From Aporrectodea caliginosa (lineage: Eukaryota > Annelida > Clitellata > Crassiclitellata > Lumbricidae), in the NCBI GenBank assembly GCA_020284085.1, contig JACEVL010000424.1, positions 124,001 to 188,000 of the forward strand: a DNA stretch of 64,000 nucleotides. Reading direction: 5' to 3'. Both the position numbers and the translations under genes were made by a program. The stretch's first letter is position 1. Each line of letters begins with the position of its first letter. The notes beneath the pieces are model-generated. The model had not been told where the DNA came from and made no database searches. It saw only the letters and a program-made list of their open reading frames with translations. Shown here piece after piece: positions 33,660 through 46,735 of this stretch.

Positions 33660-35002
33660 TCTAGATAGTTAATCGCCATCTACCGAATGTAAATGTGAAA
33701 TGTAGATTGTTCATCGCCATCTACCGAATGCAAATGTAAAATGTAGATAGTTAATCTCCATCTACCGAATGCAAATGTAAAATGTAGATTGTTCATCGCC
33801 ATCTACCGAATGCAAATGTAAAATGTAGATTGTTAATCGCCATCTACCGAATGCAAATGTGAAATGTAGATTGTTCATCGCCATCTATCGAATGCAAATG
33901 TAAAATGTAGATTGTTCATCGCCATCTATCGAATGCAAATGTAAAATGTAGATTGTTAATCGCCATCTACCGAATGCAAATGTGAAATGTAGATTGTTCA
34001 TCGCCATCTACCGAATGCAAATGTAAAATGTAGATAGTTAATCTCCATCTACCGAATGCAAATGTAAAATGTAGATTGTTCATCGCCATCTACCGAATGC
34101 AAATGTAAAATGTAGATTGTTAATCGCCATCTACCGAATGCAAATGTGAAATGTAGATTGTTCATCGCCATCTACCGAATGCAAATGTAAAATGTAGATA
34201 GTTAATCTCCATCTACCGAATGCAAATGTAAAATGTAGATTGTTCATCGCCATCTACCGAATGCAAATGTAAAATGTAGATTGTTAATCGCCATCTACCG
34301 AATGCAAATGTGAAATGTAGATTGTTCATCGCCATCTACCGAATGCAAATGTAAAATGTAGATTGTTAATCGCCATCTACCGAATGCAAATGTGAAATGT
34401 AGATTGTTCATCGCCATCTATCGAATGCAAATGTAAAATGTAGATTGTTCATCGCCATCTATCGAATGCAAATGTAAAAAAATGTAGATTGTTAATCGCC
34501 ATCTACCGAATGCAAATGTGAAATGTAGATTGTTCATCGCCATCTATCGAATGCAAATGTAAAATGTGGATAATACAAATGTAAAATGTAGATAGTTAAT
34601 CGCCATCTATGGAATGCAAATGTAAAATGTAGATAATGCAAATGGAAAATGTAGATAGTTAATCGCCATCTATCGAATGCAAATGTAAAATGTAGATAGT
34701 TCATCGCCATCTACCGAATGCAAATGTAAAATGTAGATTGTTTATCGCCATCTACCGAATGCAAATGTAAAATGTAGATAATGCAAATGTAAAATGTAGA
34801 TTGTTCATCGCCATCTACCGAATGCAAATGTAAAATGTAGATAGGGCAAATGTAAAATGTAGATAGTTCATCGCCATCTATCGAATGCAAATGTAAAATG
34901 TAGATAGCTAATCGCCATCTATCGAATGCAAATGTAAAATGTAGATAGTTCATCGCCATCTACCGAATGCAAATGTAAAATGTAGATAGTTAATCGCCAT
35001 CT
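33660..35002. repeat. 41-bp satellite array with higher-order structure
   Basis: About 30 head-to-tail copies of a 41-bp monomer: gttcatcgccatctaccgaa followed by tgcaaatgtaaaatgtagat(t). Variants (ttcatcgcc / taatcgcc / taatctcc, taccg / tatcg, gtaaaatg / gtgaaatg) recur in a four-monomer order (about 164 bp), evidence of homogenisation by unequal exchange. Towards 34570-34860 some monomers are followed by 22-bp partial copies. Nearly every copy contains ATGCAAAT. Confidence 0.95.
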
Positions 35003-35345
35003 ATTATTATTCTTTCGGTAATGAATTCTATTCGCAACTGCGGTAGAATGCCATCTCTCGAATGTATGTGAAAAACGAAAGTAGTTAAACACTGTCTGCT
35101 GAATGTCAATGGACGAAGATAGTTGATCGCCATCTAGCGAATGCCATCCATGGATAAGAAATGTAAATCAGGATCTCTCCAGAGTAAGCACAACTCAGAA
35201 GTAGAAAATACCATGAGATGAATGTACCGCAGTTAGTTAAACGCCATCTTGTGATAATTTCTTGAAGATCCGTTGAAGTTCCATCAACTGAATGTAGATG
35301 ACAAACTCGAGGATATTCAGTGCAATCTGGCGAATCCAATTGGAA
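35003..35345. repeat. Right decayed edge of the 41-bp satellite
   Basis: Diverged monomers (e.g. cgccatctagcgaatgcc) occur at irregular spacing; beyond about 35350 the pattern is lost. Confidence 0.6.
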
Positions 35346-35869
35346 AATGCAAATGTTGCATACGTGCATAAATGCATAAATAGATACAACGACAATAAAC
35401 TGGTTATTCCGCCAATTGGCCGAAAGATACCTTTTCTTTCTGATCCCTTCTAAAGATGGACAATAATTTGACTTCAATCATTCCAGGTAACAAAGGACAT
35501 TCCCAGTCGCGCCATTGAGAAGCCAAGCGCCTTTCATTGTCTCGGTGCAGCCGATCGCTCGAACACACCTAACGCGACACAGTTGAAGCTCCGTTCTAAT
35601 AGAAAAAAGGCCCACCTGCGCCCTATGGTCAACTCAATGGGTACACTGATCGTACAGGGTCGCTGGAAGATGAGACGGCGAGAAAGAGGATGGTCATACG
35701 CCGTCATATGCCGAGACAGAAAACGAAGTCGCCTACACTTCATACGCATGCCGGCCTGAAAACCAGCTCAATGGACTCATCTTTCTCTTCTTTATTTGTG
35801 CCATTCCCTTGTGGGTACTTTACGTTTCACAGGATGAAAGGTCGCTCATTTAGGTGTCTATATAATAAT

Positions 35870-36282
35870 TATGTATGCAAACATACATACATGCACACAT
35901 ACATATACACATACATTCATACATATATGCAAACATACATACATTCACACAAATATGCATACATACATATACACGCCCTTTAGGGTACTTAACAGACAGA
36001 ATGGCCGCTAATTTAAGTGAATACATTATATATTAAATATACATACCTACACACATGCACGCACAGTTTGCACACATACATATATACATACAAACATACA
36101 TACATACGTATACATGCATACTTACATATATTCATACATACATACATGCAGACATACCTTTCATACAGGCATACATGCATGCATACATACATACATACAT
36201 TCATTCGTACATACATACATACATACATACATACATACATACATACATACATACATACATACATACATACATACATACATAA
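35870..36282. repeat. (CATA)n microsatellite, interrupted
   Basis: Imperfect acatacat repeats at 35880-35970 and 36040-36280, pure from about 36185. ORFs of Tyr/Ile/His/Thr here are artefacts. Confidence 0.9.
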
Positions 36283-36664
36283 TGGATGTCACAATATTAA
36301 ATAATTATAGATCGGATATCTGTATAACACTTGAATTTATATAGGCCTAGACAATTACTGATCGGATCTCTATGTAGCAATAGAGACTGGAAAACATGTT
36401 AATAGCAAAATGTGACTGTTAAGCGATGAAGCTCCCTAAGAAGTATTTAAGATGAGCGATATACATGTATATCAAACGATTTCAATTTTAATCATACACG
36501 AATGTCGTTCATGCAAACGAGTGGCTTCTCTTGCAGACAAGTAGGCCTCACCGTAGAAAATCCCTCCGTGAAAGGTTTGAAACTAAATTGTAGTCTTATT
36601 CGCAATTCAGTTCTATAACTTAATTTGTATTATAAGAAATCAGACATGTAAAGCAGTCATGAAG

Positions 36665-39600
36665 TTAAACACGGTCTGATCTTGATCTGCGCAGACAGTT
36701 TGATCGTCGACTGGACCCTACAATAAAATTGTTCACTAAACTAATTACACAGTAAAAAAATAGTTGTACATTTAATTCCTTTAAATTTAAAATTTCGCAT
36801 TTCTGTGCGTACATCGACTGAAAAGCAAAACGTGATTGCTTTCGAAATTCATACTGTGTACAATGTACACTGTACATTGTGTAAATTCAACCGAACGGCG
36901 TCACGTGGAAACATATTCTGACGTCTTTTTCTTAGAGTGTATGTTGGTAAAGGCGCAAACTTTGCAGAACACACTGAACGAGTTACGAGAATCTTTGGTC
37001 AATGAGAATTTAGTCTTGACGGTGGTTGGATCACTCTTGGGTGTATCGAACGTTAGCTGAAGATTCAAACATATTTGGATATTTGTAGCTGAGATGAAGA
37101 ATGACTTGAAAAATATAGGATCGCTTTGTTACTGCATGATTGTATCAGGTCTCTGTGGCCGACAACGTGACAAGGCTTAGCGCGCTTCTGAACAAGAATT
37201 AGTCCGAATTAATATCAGATGTGGTCGTTTTCAGATTATTCTGCAACAATGTTATTTCATCATCGCTTCGACTAAATGTTTGTTTACCGATCCTGTTACA
37301 TTTATTGTTTCTAACGGCAAGGACATCGTGAAGATAGTTACAACATACGAATATTCACAGCTGGCAACAATCAGTGATCACTGACGAATTATTGGTTTAT
37401 TCCTCAACGTTTCAGCAACAGGGGCAAAGCAAATGGAATTTCAAATTACGTCATCTTCTGTATTGGATTTGATGTATGGCTCGGATCAGTTGAGCTTACT
37501 TAGCAAAGTCGTCGTCAATTGTTAGTTGGAAAGATATGTTACATTGGAGCTGCTTTATCCCCAATGCATAATTTCCATTTATTTCCTACAAAAACGGACT
37601 ACATATCGTCAGGTTCTCATACCATGCGTTCATCACAAAGCAAATGCATGTAATTACGAAAAATTATTTAAAAGAAGCGATGCTGTCGCATGGTCGGCTC
37701 AAATCCTCTAGTTGTCTGGAAAGACCTGACCCAGTCTGTGACCACGTGGATAGATTAGCGCGTGTATCTTTGAGTATATCGAAATCCTGATCACAGAGTC
37801 TGTTTTTAAACTGTTCATTGGAGAAAGTAGCTTTGTCGGTTTCTAGTTGGCCGTAGTATCTGTGAAATGTGTTTCTGGGTTCTCTCAAAGTCTGACTTAG
37901 TGCGTTCCGTCCATGTTTCCGAATCGGTATCTGTAGTTATGCTTGCTGGACTCAAAGCTGTAGTCGGATTTGTACCGTGTTATCTATGTCTTTCGTTGAT
38001 TATGACAGTATAGTGTTGACGATTTCTTCAAGGTCTAGTATACTCTGTTGGTTAAGACTTTAAGGTATGATGGTGATTTCTTCGTTGATGACTCTTTTTG
38101 CGTTTTGGGGGCTTATGTGAGAAGCATACCCTCCACGAAAGTTTTCATTTGGGCCATGTCTATTTTGAGTTTACTTAGGTTCATGATGGGTGTGTGCAAA
38201 CCACGCAAGTTTGTGTTGCGTTCTGGTCCCGGGGGTACTAGAGGTTTTGGTACATCTTTTATCCGTTTCAAAACCGATATGGCAATAGGTAGTAAATATA
38301 CTGTGCAGGCCTTTATGTCTTCCAAAAAACAGCAAAGCGTAGAATTTAAGAGGCTGGATCGTTTTCAGCAATTTTCACTGCCAACTAAGCGGCCTCTATC
38401 GATATAAGTATATGAGAAATATGATAAATTAAAATTTAAAATAAACGGCTCCTTTTTCTGCTCAGAATTTACCTTGCCAGGAACATAACATTTTACGATA
38501 CGTGGAGGTTCAAAAGAGGTAAATTTTTATCCCACCAATTTTTGTGATATCTCAGCTGACATTCGGTGATTTTAAGTTAGCTACCATAAAAATAAAGTGT
38601 TGAATTTAATATCTTGAAGGTCAAGGACTCGATTTCTCGTAGTGCCAATAGTGTGAGAATTTTACTTCACAAGATGGCAGCCAATATGGCCGCCATATCA
38701 CGCACAAAATGTACATCTCTGCTCATATGTAATCTACAATAGCAAACGAAATTTCAAATTTAATAGTTTTAAGGTCAAACAATCGATTTTGCGTAGTGGC
38801 AATAGTGTGGCAATGCTAATTTCCAACATGGCGGCCAAAATGGCCGTCGAAACACAAACAAATTAAAATCTCAGCTCAGAAATAAACTACAATTGCAAAT
38901 TAAGTGTCAAATTTTATAGTTTCAAGGTCAAGGAATCAAATTCTCGTAGTGGCAATAGTTTTGAAATGTTGCTATCCAAGATGGCGGCCAATATGTCCAC
39001 CAAAACAATATCTATATCTCAGTTCATGGGTAAGCTAGTAGCAAATGAAATGCTAATTTTATACATTCAATGTCAACGAATCAATTTCTGGGCAATAGTG
39101 TGGGAATTCGAATATCCAAGATGGCAGTCAGTGTGGCCTAAAAAACCAATACCTATATAGACTCAGCTCATGGGTAAGCTAGAATAGCAAATGAAATGCT
39201 AAGTTTAATACATTCAAGGTCAACGAATCGATTTCTCGTTGGGGCATTAGTGTGGGAATGCGAATATCCAAGACGGCAGTCAGTGTGGACCCCAAAATAT
39301 GATCTAAGATATACAAAGTTTTGTGTTTCGTCGGCCATATTGGCCGCCACCTTGGAAAATAACACTCGCATGCTATTGTCGCTACGATGGATCGAATCCC
39401 TGATCCTGATAATATTAGATTAGACACTTCTTTTGTTATCCTAGCTTGATTATGAGCTGGGATATGCAGATTTGTTTCTGTCATATTTGACGCCATCCAG
39501 GAAACTACGCCATCCTGAAAAGTAAACTCTCCACAATTTCCGCAACTATTAAAACTCAATTCCTTGATAGATTCAACACTTTATTTCTGATTGTAGGTTA

Positions 39601-39847
39601 CTTATGAGCTCAAATCGTTTAAAAATATATTTCCGCTATGAATAAAAGAATAACGACGTCGATGACACTTTGGATTCAAAAATATTTTTCCCACAACGTA
39701 ACATTGTGGTGGCTATGCTGTCAGCAAATGGTATCCGTTGAAACTTCTAAAAACATGAAACGTCAAATTATAACTACCAACAGCTGTTCCGCAATCAACA
39801 TCCACAAACCACTAGGGTAATTATTTACCCCGCTTGGCCCTGCGAAG
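36665..39847. repeat. Segmental tandem repeat, unit I (partial)
   Basis: First of five related non-coding units. It contains, in order: a tgtacattgtgtaaattcaa / gtgtatgttggtaaaggcgc block, the cagcaacaggggcaaagcaa block (37418), a ccacgcaagtttgtgttgcg block (38200) without the transposons found at that point in units II and III, degenerate 151-bp repeats (38590-39420), and a conserved end tccgcaatcaacatccacaa (39788). At 38508 it has the uninterrupted form of the TTAA element target seen in unit III. Confidence 0.85.
37664..37888 (-). other. Short ORF kept in all units; coding status doubtful
   Basis: The minus frame contains NRLCDQDFDILKD. Equivalent frames occur in the other units at about 41977-42189, 48882-49079 and 60103-60300. 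Conservation follows from the segmental duplication itself, no family is recognised, and neighbouring frames are broken. It could be a remnant exon of a gene captured before duplication. Confidence 0.25.
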
Positions 39848-42473
39848 GTTAAGTATCCAAAGCAAATAAAAAACGAAAATAGTTAATCTCCATCCACCGA
39901 TAGCAAATCAAAAACGAAGACAGTTAATCGCTTTCTGTCGAAAGCAAAATCAAAGACGCAAATACTTTGCAGCCATCTACAGAAAGCAAATGAAAATCGC
40001 GATGATAAATTGATTTCTACCCGAAGTATAATATGAGAAACGCCGATTGCAAAATTATTTTTTTTCGCATACGACGGTTTTAGCTCCTGCTCAACTGTGG
40101 AGCTCGTATAATCGCTAAGCTGCCCAAATCCTCGCATTGTGTCGAGGTATATATGCGACAGAGAAACTGCACTGGCTCCTGGTCAAGAACAGGATTCTTT
40201 CAAGATTCTGGTCGTGGAGATAGCTTCGATATTTGATACGGCATCAGACAGTATCAAAATACTCTGCTCTTAGGTGGCTGGCCAGCCTGATTGGCGACGT
40301 TGCGTAACGCAGTCCGCTGTAACATGTTTGTCAAACGCATCCGTACCAGCATGCAGGAACAACGTTCAACTGGACTCTGCACTGAAATTATTAACAAAAC
40401 TCATTACACATTACAAAATAGTTGTACATTTACCTCCTTTAAAGTTAAATTTCGCAATTTCTGTGCGTACATCGTCTAAAACGCAAAACGTGATTCCTTC
40501 GGAAAATCTATTTCATACCGTGTACATTGTGTAAGTTCAAACGAACGGCGTCACATATTCTGACGTATTTTTCTTAGAGTGTAGGCCTGTTGCTAAATGC
40601 GCAAAATTTGCAGAATACATTGAACGACTTATATGAATCTTTAGTATTCAGTATCAATATAGTCCAGACGGTGGTTGGATCACCCTTGGACAGGCCTGGA
40701 TTAACCACGGCCCCAAGTGGGTCCACGGACCCAGGCCTACTAAAAATTTCACAAATAAGGGGCCTACCTTTAGAATGCTACCTAAAAAATTATACATTCT
40801 GATACTGTCGTTAACTATTAGGCCTATTTTAGGTTTCAAATGTTACATCGTTGACATGGGGTAACTGAAATATGTTTAAACACTCGAGATTAGTTTTACT
40901 GCAAATAAACAACGATAGTCACTTGCAACTCGACAGCCAAGACCATTATGAGATTTGATCTTCAATCTACACAAACAGTTTGATGTTCGATTGGACTCTA
41001 CGCAGAAATTCTTCAAAAACTCTAGTTACACACCAAAAAAATAGTTGTACATTAAACTCTTTTAAGTTAAATTTCGCAATTTTTTCACGTACATCGAGTG
41101 AAAAGCAAAATGAGTTTGCGTCGGAAAATGTGGTTTATAGTGTGTACATTGTGTAAGTTCAACCGAACTGCGTCACGTGGAAACATACTCTGACGTCTTT
41201 TTCTTAGAGTGTATGTTGGTAAAGGCGCAAACTTTGCAGAACACGCTGAACGAGTTACAAGAATCTTTAGTATTCAGTGTCAATTCAGTCCTGACGGTGG
41301 TTGGATCACTCTTGGATGTGACGAACGTTGGCTGCAGATTCAAACATATTTCGATATCTGTAGCTTTGATCGATAGTGAAAAGGATTGCTTTGTTACTGA
41401 ATGTATTAGGTCTGGTTTGCGGACAACGTAAAAAGGCTTAGCGCTTCTGAACAAGAATTAGTCCGAATTAATATCAGATGTGGTCGTTTTCAGATGATTC
41501 TGCAACAATGTTATTTCATCATCGCTGCGTCTAAATGTTTGTTTACTGATCCTGTTACATTTATTGTTTTTAACGGCAAGGACATCGTGAAGTTAGTTAC
41601 AACATATGAATATTCACAGCTGCATTGCAACAATCAGTGATCAGTAAAGAATTATTGGTTTATTCCTCAACGTTTTCAGCAACAGGGGCAAAGCAAATGG
41701 AATTTAAAATGACGTCATCTTCTGTATTGGATTTGATGTATGGCTCGGATCAGTTGAACTTACTTAGCAAAGTCGTCGTCAATTGTCAGTTGGAAAGATA
41801 TGTTACATTGGAGTTGCTTTATCCCAAATGCATAATTTCCATTTATTTCCTACAAAAACGGACTACATATCGTAAGGTTATCATACCATACCATGCGTTC
41901 ATCACAAAGCAAATGCATGTAATTACGAAAAATTATTTAAAAGAAGTTATGCTGTCGCATGGTCGGCTCAAATCCTCTAGTTGTCTGGAAAGACCTGACC
42001 CAGTCTGTGACCACGTGATGAGATTAGCACGTATATATCTTTGAGTATATTGAAATCCTGATCACAGAGTCTGTTGTGTAACTGATCCTGGCAGAAAGTA
42101 GCTTTGTTAGCTTTTAGCTGGTCGTAGTATCTGTAAAATGTGTTTCTGGGTTCTCTGAAAGTCTGACTTAGTGCGTTCCAAACGTCCATGTTTCCGAATC
42201 GGTATCTGTAGTTATGCTTGCTGGACTCAAAGCTGTAGTCGGATTTGTACCGTGTTATCTATGTCTTTCGTTGATTATGACAGTATAGTGTTGACGATTT
42301 CTTCAAGGTCTAGTTTACTCTGTTGGTTAAGACTTTAAGGTCTGATGGTGATTTCGTCGTCGTTGATGACTGACTCATTGTGTGTTTGGGGGGCTTATGT
42401 GAGAAACATCCCCTTCACGAAAGTTTCCATTTGGTTCATGTCTATGCCGAGATTACTTAGGTTCATGATGGGT

Positions 42474-44581
42474 TGGGTGGTCCTTATTTTTCAAATTTCA
42501 AAATTGCACCGTCCGACCCTCCAAATAGGTTGGTTCTCCGTTGGTAGAAACTACTTGGTATAAAATTTCTTTAAAATGTTTGATCAATCAACTTGAAATT
42601 TTTGCTTATTTCCTGCAATCGCATAAATACAAAAGGCTTCCGATATTATATGATCAATCATTCGTAAATGCAATAGCGCAGTACTACGTGTAGTTCATAG
42701 TACAGATCCATTCTGCTCTTTGAGTCCAGTCCCAGCAGTGAGGTGCGAAGCAGAAGCGAGACCCTGGAGGACAGTAGCATTGTGGCTATCGTGGTACAGC
42801 TTGCGGTGTTCCTTGATGACAAAAAGAGCAAATTGAGCTACCCCTCGTCTTTTGTCAGCAAATCATTGTATTCTTGCATCAGTGCCACCCCTCGTTCTGC
42901 AGTATCGTCAGCAACACGAAGCTCGAACACCATCTTCTGCTTGAGGATAGTCTGGATTTGTCAGCAAGACCTCCGGAATCTGGCAGGTCAAGATTCTTGA
43001 AGAAATTACGCGTGTTTGCGGTCACAAATCACATAATCTTAATTCTGGAACCTTGGACTGGTCCAGAGAAATAAGGTTCGGAGGATCCTCCTTTCCTTCC
43101 TGACTGAGTCCTTCCACCATTGTTCTTACTCGACTACATTGGTCAAAGAAGGCTTATGCTATCAGCTCTTCAGATACCAAAGCTGCTTACACTACTTCAG
43201 AACACCCTTGGATGCTGGCGAGTCAAATGTCGTGAATGGTTTCAATTGTTTCAAGTCACTAGTAGTAGTAGGAGCTGCACTTGGTAGTCGATCCAGGGTT
43301 TGATATACACCCCGACAACAAAGACGCAGAAATGTTCAAGATCTTGTGCTTCTAGTTTCGTCAGTTTGAAGGCTGAATCTCTGAACAGGAACATCTTAAG
43401 CGTATTCATTAATCTTGCCATGAATCGGGAACGGGGTTGGCAACCGGTTTCACGAAGGAAACTCTGGGAGGTGGAAAGTCCATGACCTCAGCCGAAATTA
43501 CACAGAGTGCATCGGCAATGACCTGAACGTCCACACCAGGCTTGTAATCTGTGACAACAACATTGGTCCAGAATGCCTTGAAACTCTTGAACATGAGAAT
43601 CTCAGGGCCACTGCATGGTCCCATTGTGGTGCTGAAGGCTCCCTCCAAAAGAATTTCAAGGGTATGATGCTTGCATGCCAAGTAGAGCACTTTTCTCTGC
43701 AGCAGCTTCTCTACCAAAACGCAAGCTCCTTTCTTTCGTCCTCTGTTGCTGGAAGTTGTGTCAAAACAGAGTCAGTCCTTCGATGCAATCCTTAACGCCC
43801 TCAATCATTGCATATGCATTGCATTGCATATGTCATTGCCTGACCGGTTCCGAAAGACAGCCTCGGTACAGACAGGAGTTGTTTCAATGCCAAAACCTGG
43901 AACAATGACTGGTAATCGGTCCACTCTCTCGTCTCCTGTAATCTCTATCTTAGAAAACTGGTAGAGCAAACTACTAGTTAAACTGCGCTGGGGCAGCTGA
44001 TTTTTATACTGCTTTAAGTGGCGTCTGTATGTGAGACTGGGAGTGTCCCTCCTTTAACATATTCATTAATTTGTTTGTTGTACGACTGCATCAACTTGAT
44101 ATACGATGTCACATCAATTCGCTATTTATTGGCTGCCTGCTCTACGTACCTACCATCCGTTGCATTGTAATGGTTAACATACCTGACAAGTTGCAATGCA
44201 TTTCCAATGGAGTACCGTAGTTAATAACTAGTTATTCATTATCTAAAAGGTTATAATAATCAATTATAAAGCTATTTCAGCAAAGAAAAGACAAAGAAAT
44301 GAAGAATTGAATAGAATTCACTTTACATCTGAGTATATAGTGTATTGTTTAGCCTTGAGCCCCATGTACTAACTGGGATAGAAGCTTTTTAACCATTGGC
44401 AATTTCGCATAGTTATACTTTTGCATAGCATCACAAAGAAGTGGATTGAGCATACCCCAAATGTGCACCAATAACAACCATTTTTGGCAGCAGTAAGTTT
44501 CTACTGGAGCAGTATCAGATGAGAGGGTGGGAGCCAGTAAAAGATTTAAAAAAATTTCCCATGTTGCTAAGGACCACTCTA
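42474..44581 (-). mobile_element. 2.1-kb DNA transposon, decayed ORF on minus strand
   Basis: Ends TGGGTGGTCCTTA and (mirror) TAGAGTGGTCCTTA are flanked by ATGATGGGT at 42465-42473 and 44582-44590 (8-9 bp duplication). Units I and IV lack it and show the empty site. The minus strand carries broken frames of one protein: a GDE-K-DRL block near 43950, LCFDTTSSN-like (about 43760), LVEKLLQRKVLYLACKHHTLE and LLEGAF (43717 down), KSFKAFW, then MVEGLSQEGKEDPP (43130) and a degraded GVALMQEYN-type motif (about 42880). I recognise this order from a multicopy animal protein family that behaves like a transposon gene, but cannot name its superfamily. An in-frame TAA near 43155 is shared with unit III, so the copy was dead before duplication. 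Confidence 0.65.
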
Positions 44582-44600
44582 ATGATGGGTGTATGCAAAG

Positions 44601-44838
44601 CAAGGGGGGGTGTTTACTCGTTTTTGAACAAGCCGACAAGCAACCAAGTCAACCGTCTATAAAGGTTTTGGAGGAGCGTTGTGAGCTCTCTAAGCACTGT
44701 AGAGCTGCATCATCTAACTTCACATGAGCGCTCTTAGTTCTTCCACCGTATATGTTAGTAAATGCAATATTTATATTATACATTATTTAATTTCGGGGGT
44801 TCTTTAAACACACAAACACCCCCCTAAATACGGCCTTG
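44601..44838. mobile_element. hAT MITE (238 bp), unit II
   Basis: ATGCAAAG flanks it at 44593-44600 and 44839-44846. The right terminus reads (reverse complement) CAAGGCCGTATTTAGGGGGG; the left is CAAGGGGGGGTGTTTA, apparently with a small deletion. 8-bp duplication and terminus fit hAT. It is empty in units I (38200) and IV (60540). Confidence 0.75.
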
Positions 44839-46455
44839 ATGCAAAGCACGCAAGTTTGTGTTGCCTTCTGGTCCCGGGGTACTAGGGGTTTTGGTACATC
44901 TTTTATCCGTTTCAAAACCGACATGGCAAAGCTATTAAATATACTGTGCAGGCCTTTATGTCTTCCAAAAAACAGCAAAGCGTGGAATTTAAGAGGCTGG
45001 ATCGATTTTGGCAAATTTGACTAGCTCCTCAGCGCTGCCTCTATCGATATAAGTATATATATACGAAACACATGATAATTAAAATTGAGAATAAACAGCT
45101 CCTTTTTCTGCTCAGAATTTACCTTCCAAGGACCATAACATTTTACGATACGTGGAGGTTCAAAAGAGGTAAATTTTTATCCCACCAAGTTTTGTAATAT
45201 CTCAGTTGACAAGTAAGCTACCATAAAAATAAAGTGTTGAATTTAATATCTTCAAGCTCAAGGACTCGATTTCTCGTAGTGTCAATAGTGTGAGAATTTC
45301 GACTTTACATATTACACAAAATGTACATCTCTAGTCATAGGTTACCTACAATAGCAAACGAAGTTTCGAATTTAATAGTTTTAGGGTCAAGAAATCGATT
45401 TCGCGTAGTGGCAATAGTGTGGCAATGTTAATTTCCAATATGGCGTCCAAAATGGCCGTCGAAACACAAAAAATGTGCATCTCAGGTTAAAAATGAACTA
45501 CAATTGCAAATTAAATGTCAAATTTAATAGTTTCAAGGTCAAGTAATCAAATTCACGTAGTGGCAATAGTTTTGAAATGTTGCTATCAAAGATGGCGGCA
45601 ATATATGTCCACCAAAAAATTGTCCATATCTCAGCTCATGGATTAAGCTAGAATAGCAAATGAAATGCTAAGTTTAATACATTCAAGGTCAACGAATCGA
45701 TTTCTCGTATGGGCAATAGTGTGGGAATGCGAATATCCAAGATGGTGGCCAGTGTGGCCCCAAAAAGAAAAATATGATCTCAGATATACACAGTTTTCTG
45801 CTTTGTCGGCATATTGGCCGCCACCTTGGAAAATAACACTCGCATACTATTGTCGCTACGATGGATAGAATCCCTGATCTTAAAAATATTACATTCGACA
45901 CTTCTTTTGTTATTCCAGCTTTGGCTATGAGCTTGGATATGCATATTTTTTCTGTCATATTGGACGCCATCTAGGAAACTACGCCATCCTAAAAAGTAAA
46001 TTCTCCACAATTACGCAACTATTAAAACTCAATTCCTTGGTAGATTCAACACTTTATTTCTGATCGTAGGTTACTTATGAGCTCAGATCTTTTAAAAATA
46101 TATTACCGCTATGAATAAAAGAATAACGACGTCGACGACACTTTGGATTCAAAAATATTTTTCCTACAACATGATATTATGGTGGCTATGCTGTCAGCAA
46201 ATGGTATCCGTTGAAACTTCTAAAAACATGAAACGTCAAATTATAACTACCAAAAGCTGTTCCGCAATCAACATCCACAAACCGCAAGGGTAATTATTTA
46301 CCCCGCTTGTCCCTGCGAAGGTTAAGTATCCAAAGCATATAAAAACGAAAATAGATAATCTCCATCCACGGATAGCAGATCAAAAGCGAAGACAGTTATT
46401 AATGGCTTTCTGTCGAAAGCAAAATCAAAGACGCAAATACTTTGCAACCATCTTT

Positions 46456-46735
46456 GTGGGGCGCGGTGGTGTAGGGGTATGTTCGGTGCCTTGCAGCCGG
46501 AGGGTTGCGGGTTCGAATCCACCTCAAGGGGTATGTTTGGTGCCTTGCAGCCGGAGGGTTGCAGGTTCGAATCTACCTCAAGCCGCCGCGTAGGGACCCT
46601 GGGCAAGTCCTTCACTCGCAATTGCTCATGCGTTTCGGCGTGAAACTCCGATTCAGTGTCCGCGCTGTAGTCGGGAGCGCCTCTGAGTAGAATCTTGAAG
46701 GGGCGCTATATAAATATCTTAAATGAATGAATGAA
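46456..46735 (+). mobile_element. tRNA-headed SINE, copy 3, with duplicated head
   Basis: The head (GGGGCGCGGTGGTGTAGGGG ... GGGTTCGAATCCACC) is followed at 46529 by a second partial head (GGTGCCTTGCAGCCGGAGGG and GGTTCGAATCTACC), then one body and the LINE-like end with an (ATGA)n tail. Unit IV shows the empty site at 57958-57966; ATCTT is the probable target duplication. The insertion is therefore younger than the III/IV duplication. Confidence 0.85.

Larger units (their letters stand above)
39848..46320. repeat. Segmental tandem repeat, unit II
   Basis: Begins with degenerate 41-bp monomers (gttaatctccatccaccgat) and the block ggtggctggccagcctgatt (40274). It includes an internal sub-duplication (40390-40680 resembles 41000-41300) and a hAT-like terminus (CAGGCCTGGATTAACC at 40698). 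A 2.1-kb transposon and a 238-bp hAT MITE lie inside; without them the unit is about 4.1 kb. The degenerate 151-bp repeats lie at 45200-45990. Confidence 0.85.

Noticed and set aside
33660..35002. CRISPR-like impression of regular short repeats
   Set aside because: Monomers are contiguous with no unique spacers, and the context is eukaryotic; it is a satellite.
36013..36344. Tyr/His/Thr and Cys/Met/Tyr-Val-rich ORFs
   Set aside because: Translations of the CATA microsatellite in different frames.
44349..44639. 96-residue minus ORF, repeated in unit III at 54295
   Set aside because: It runs across the terminal inverted repeat of the 2.1-kb transposon and into the hAT MITE, so it cannot be a natural gene. 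Its conservation is due to duplication.
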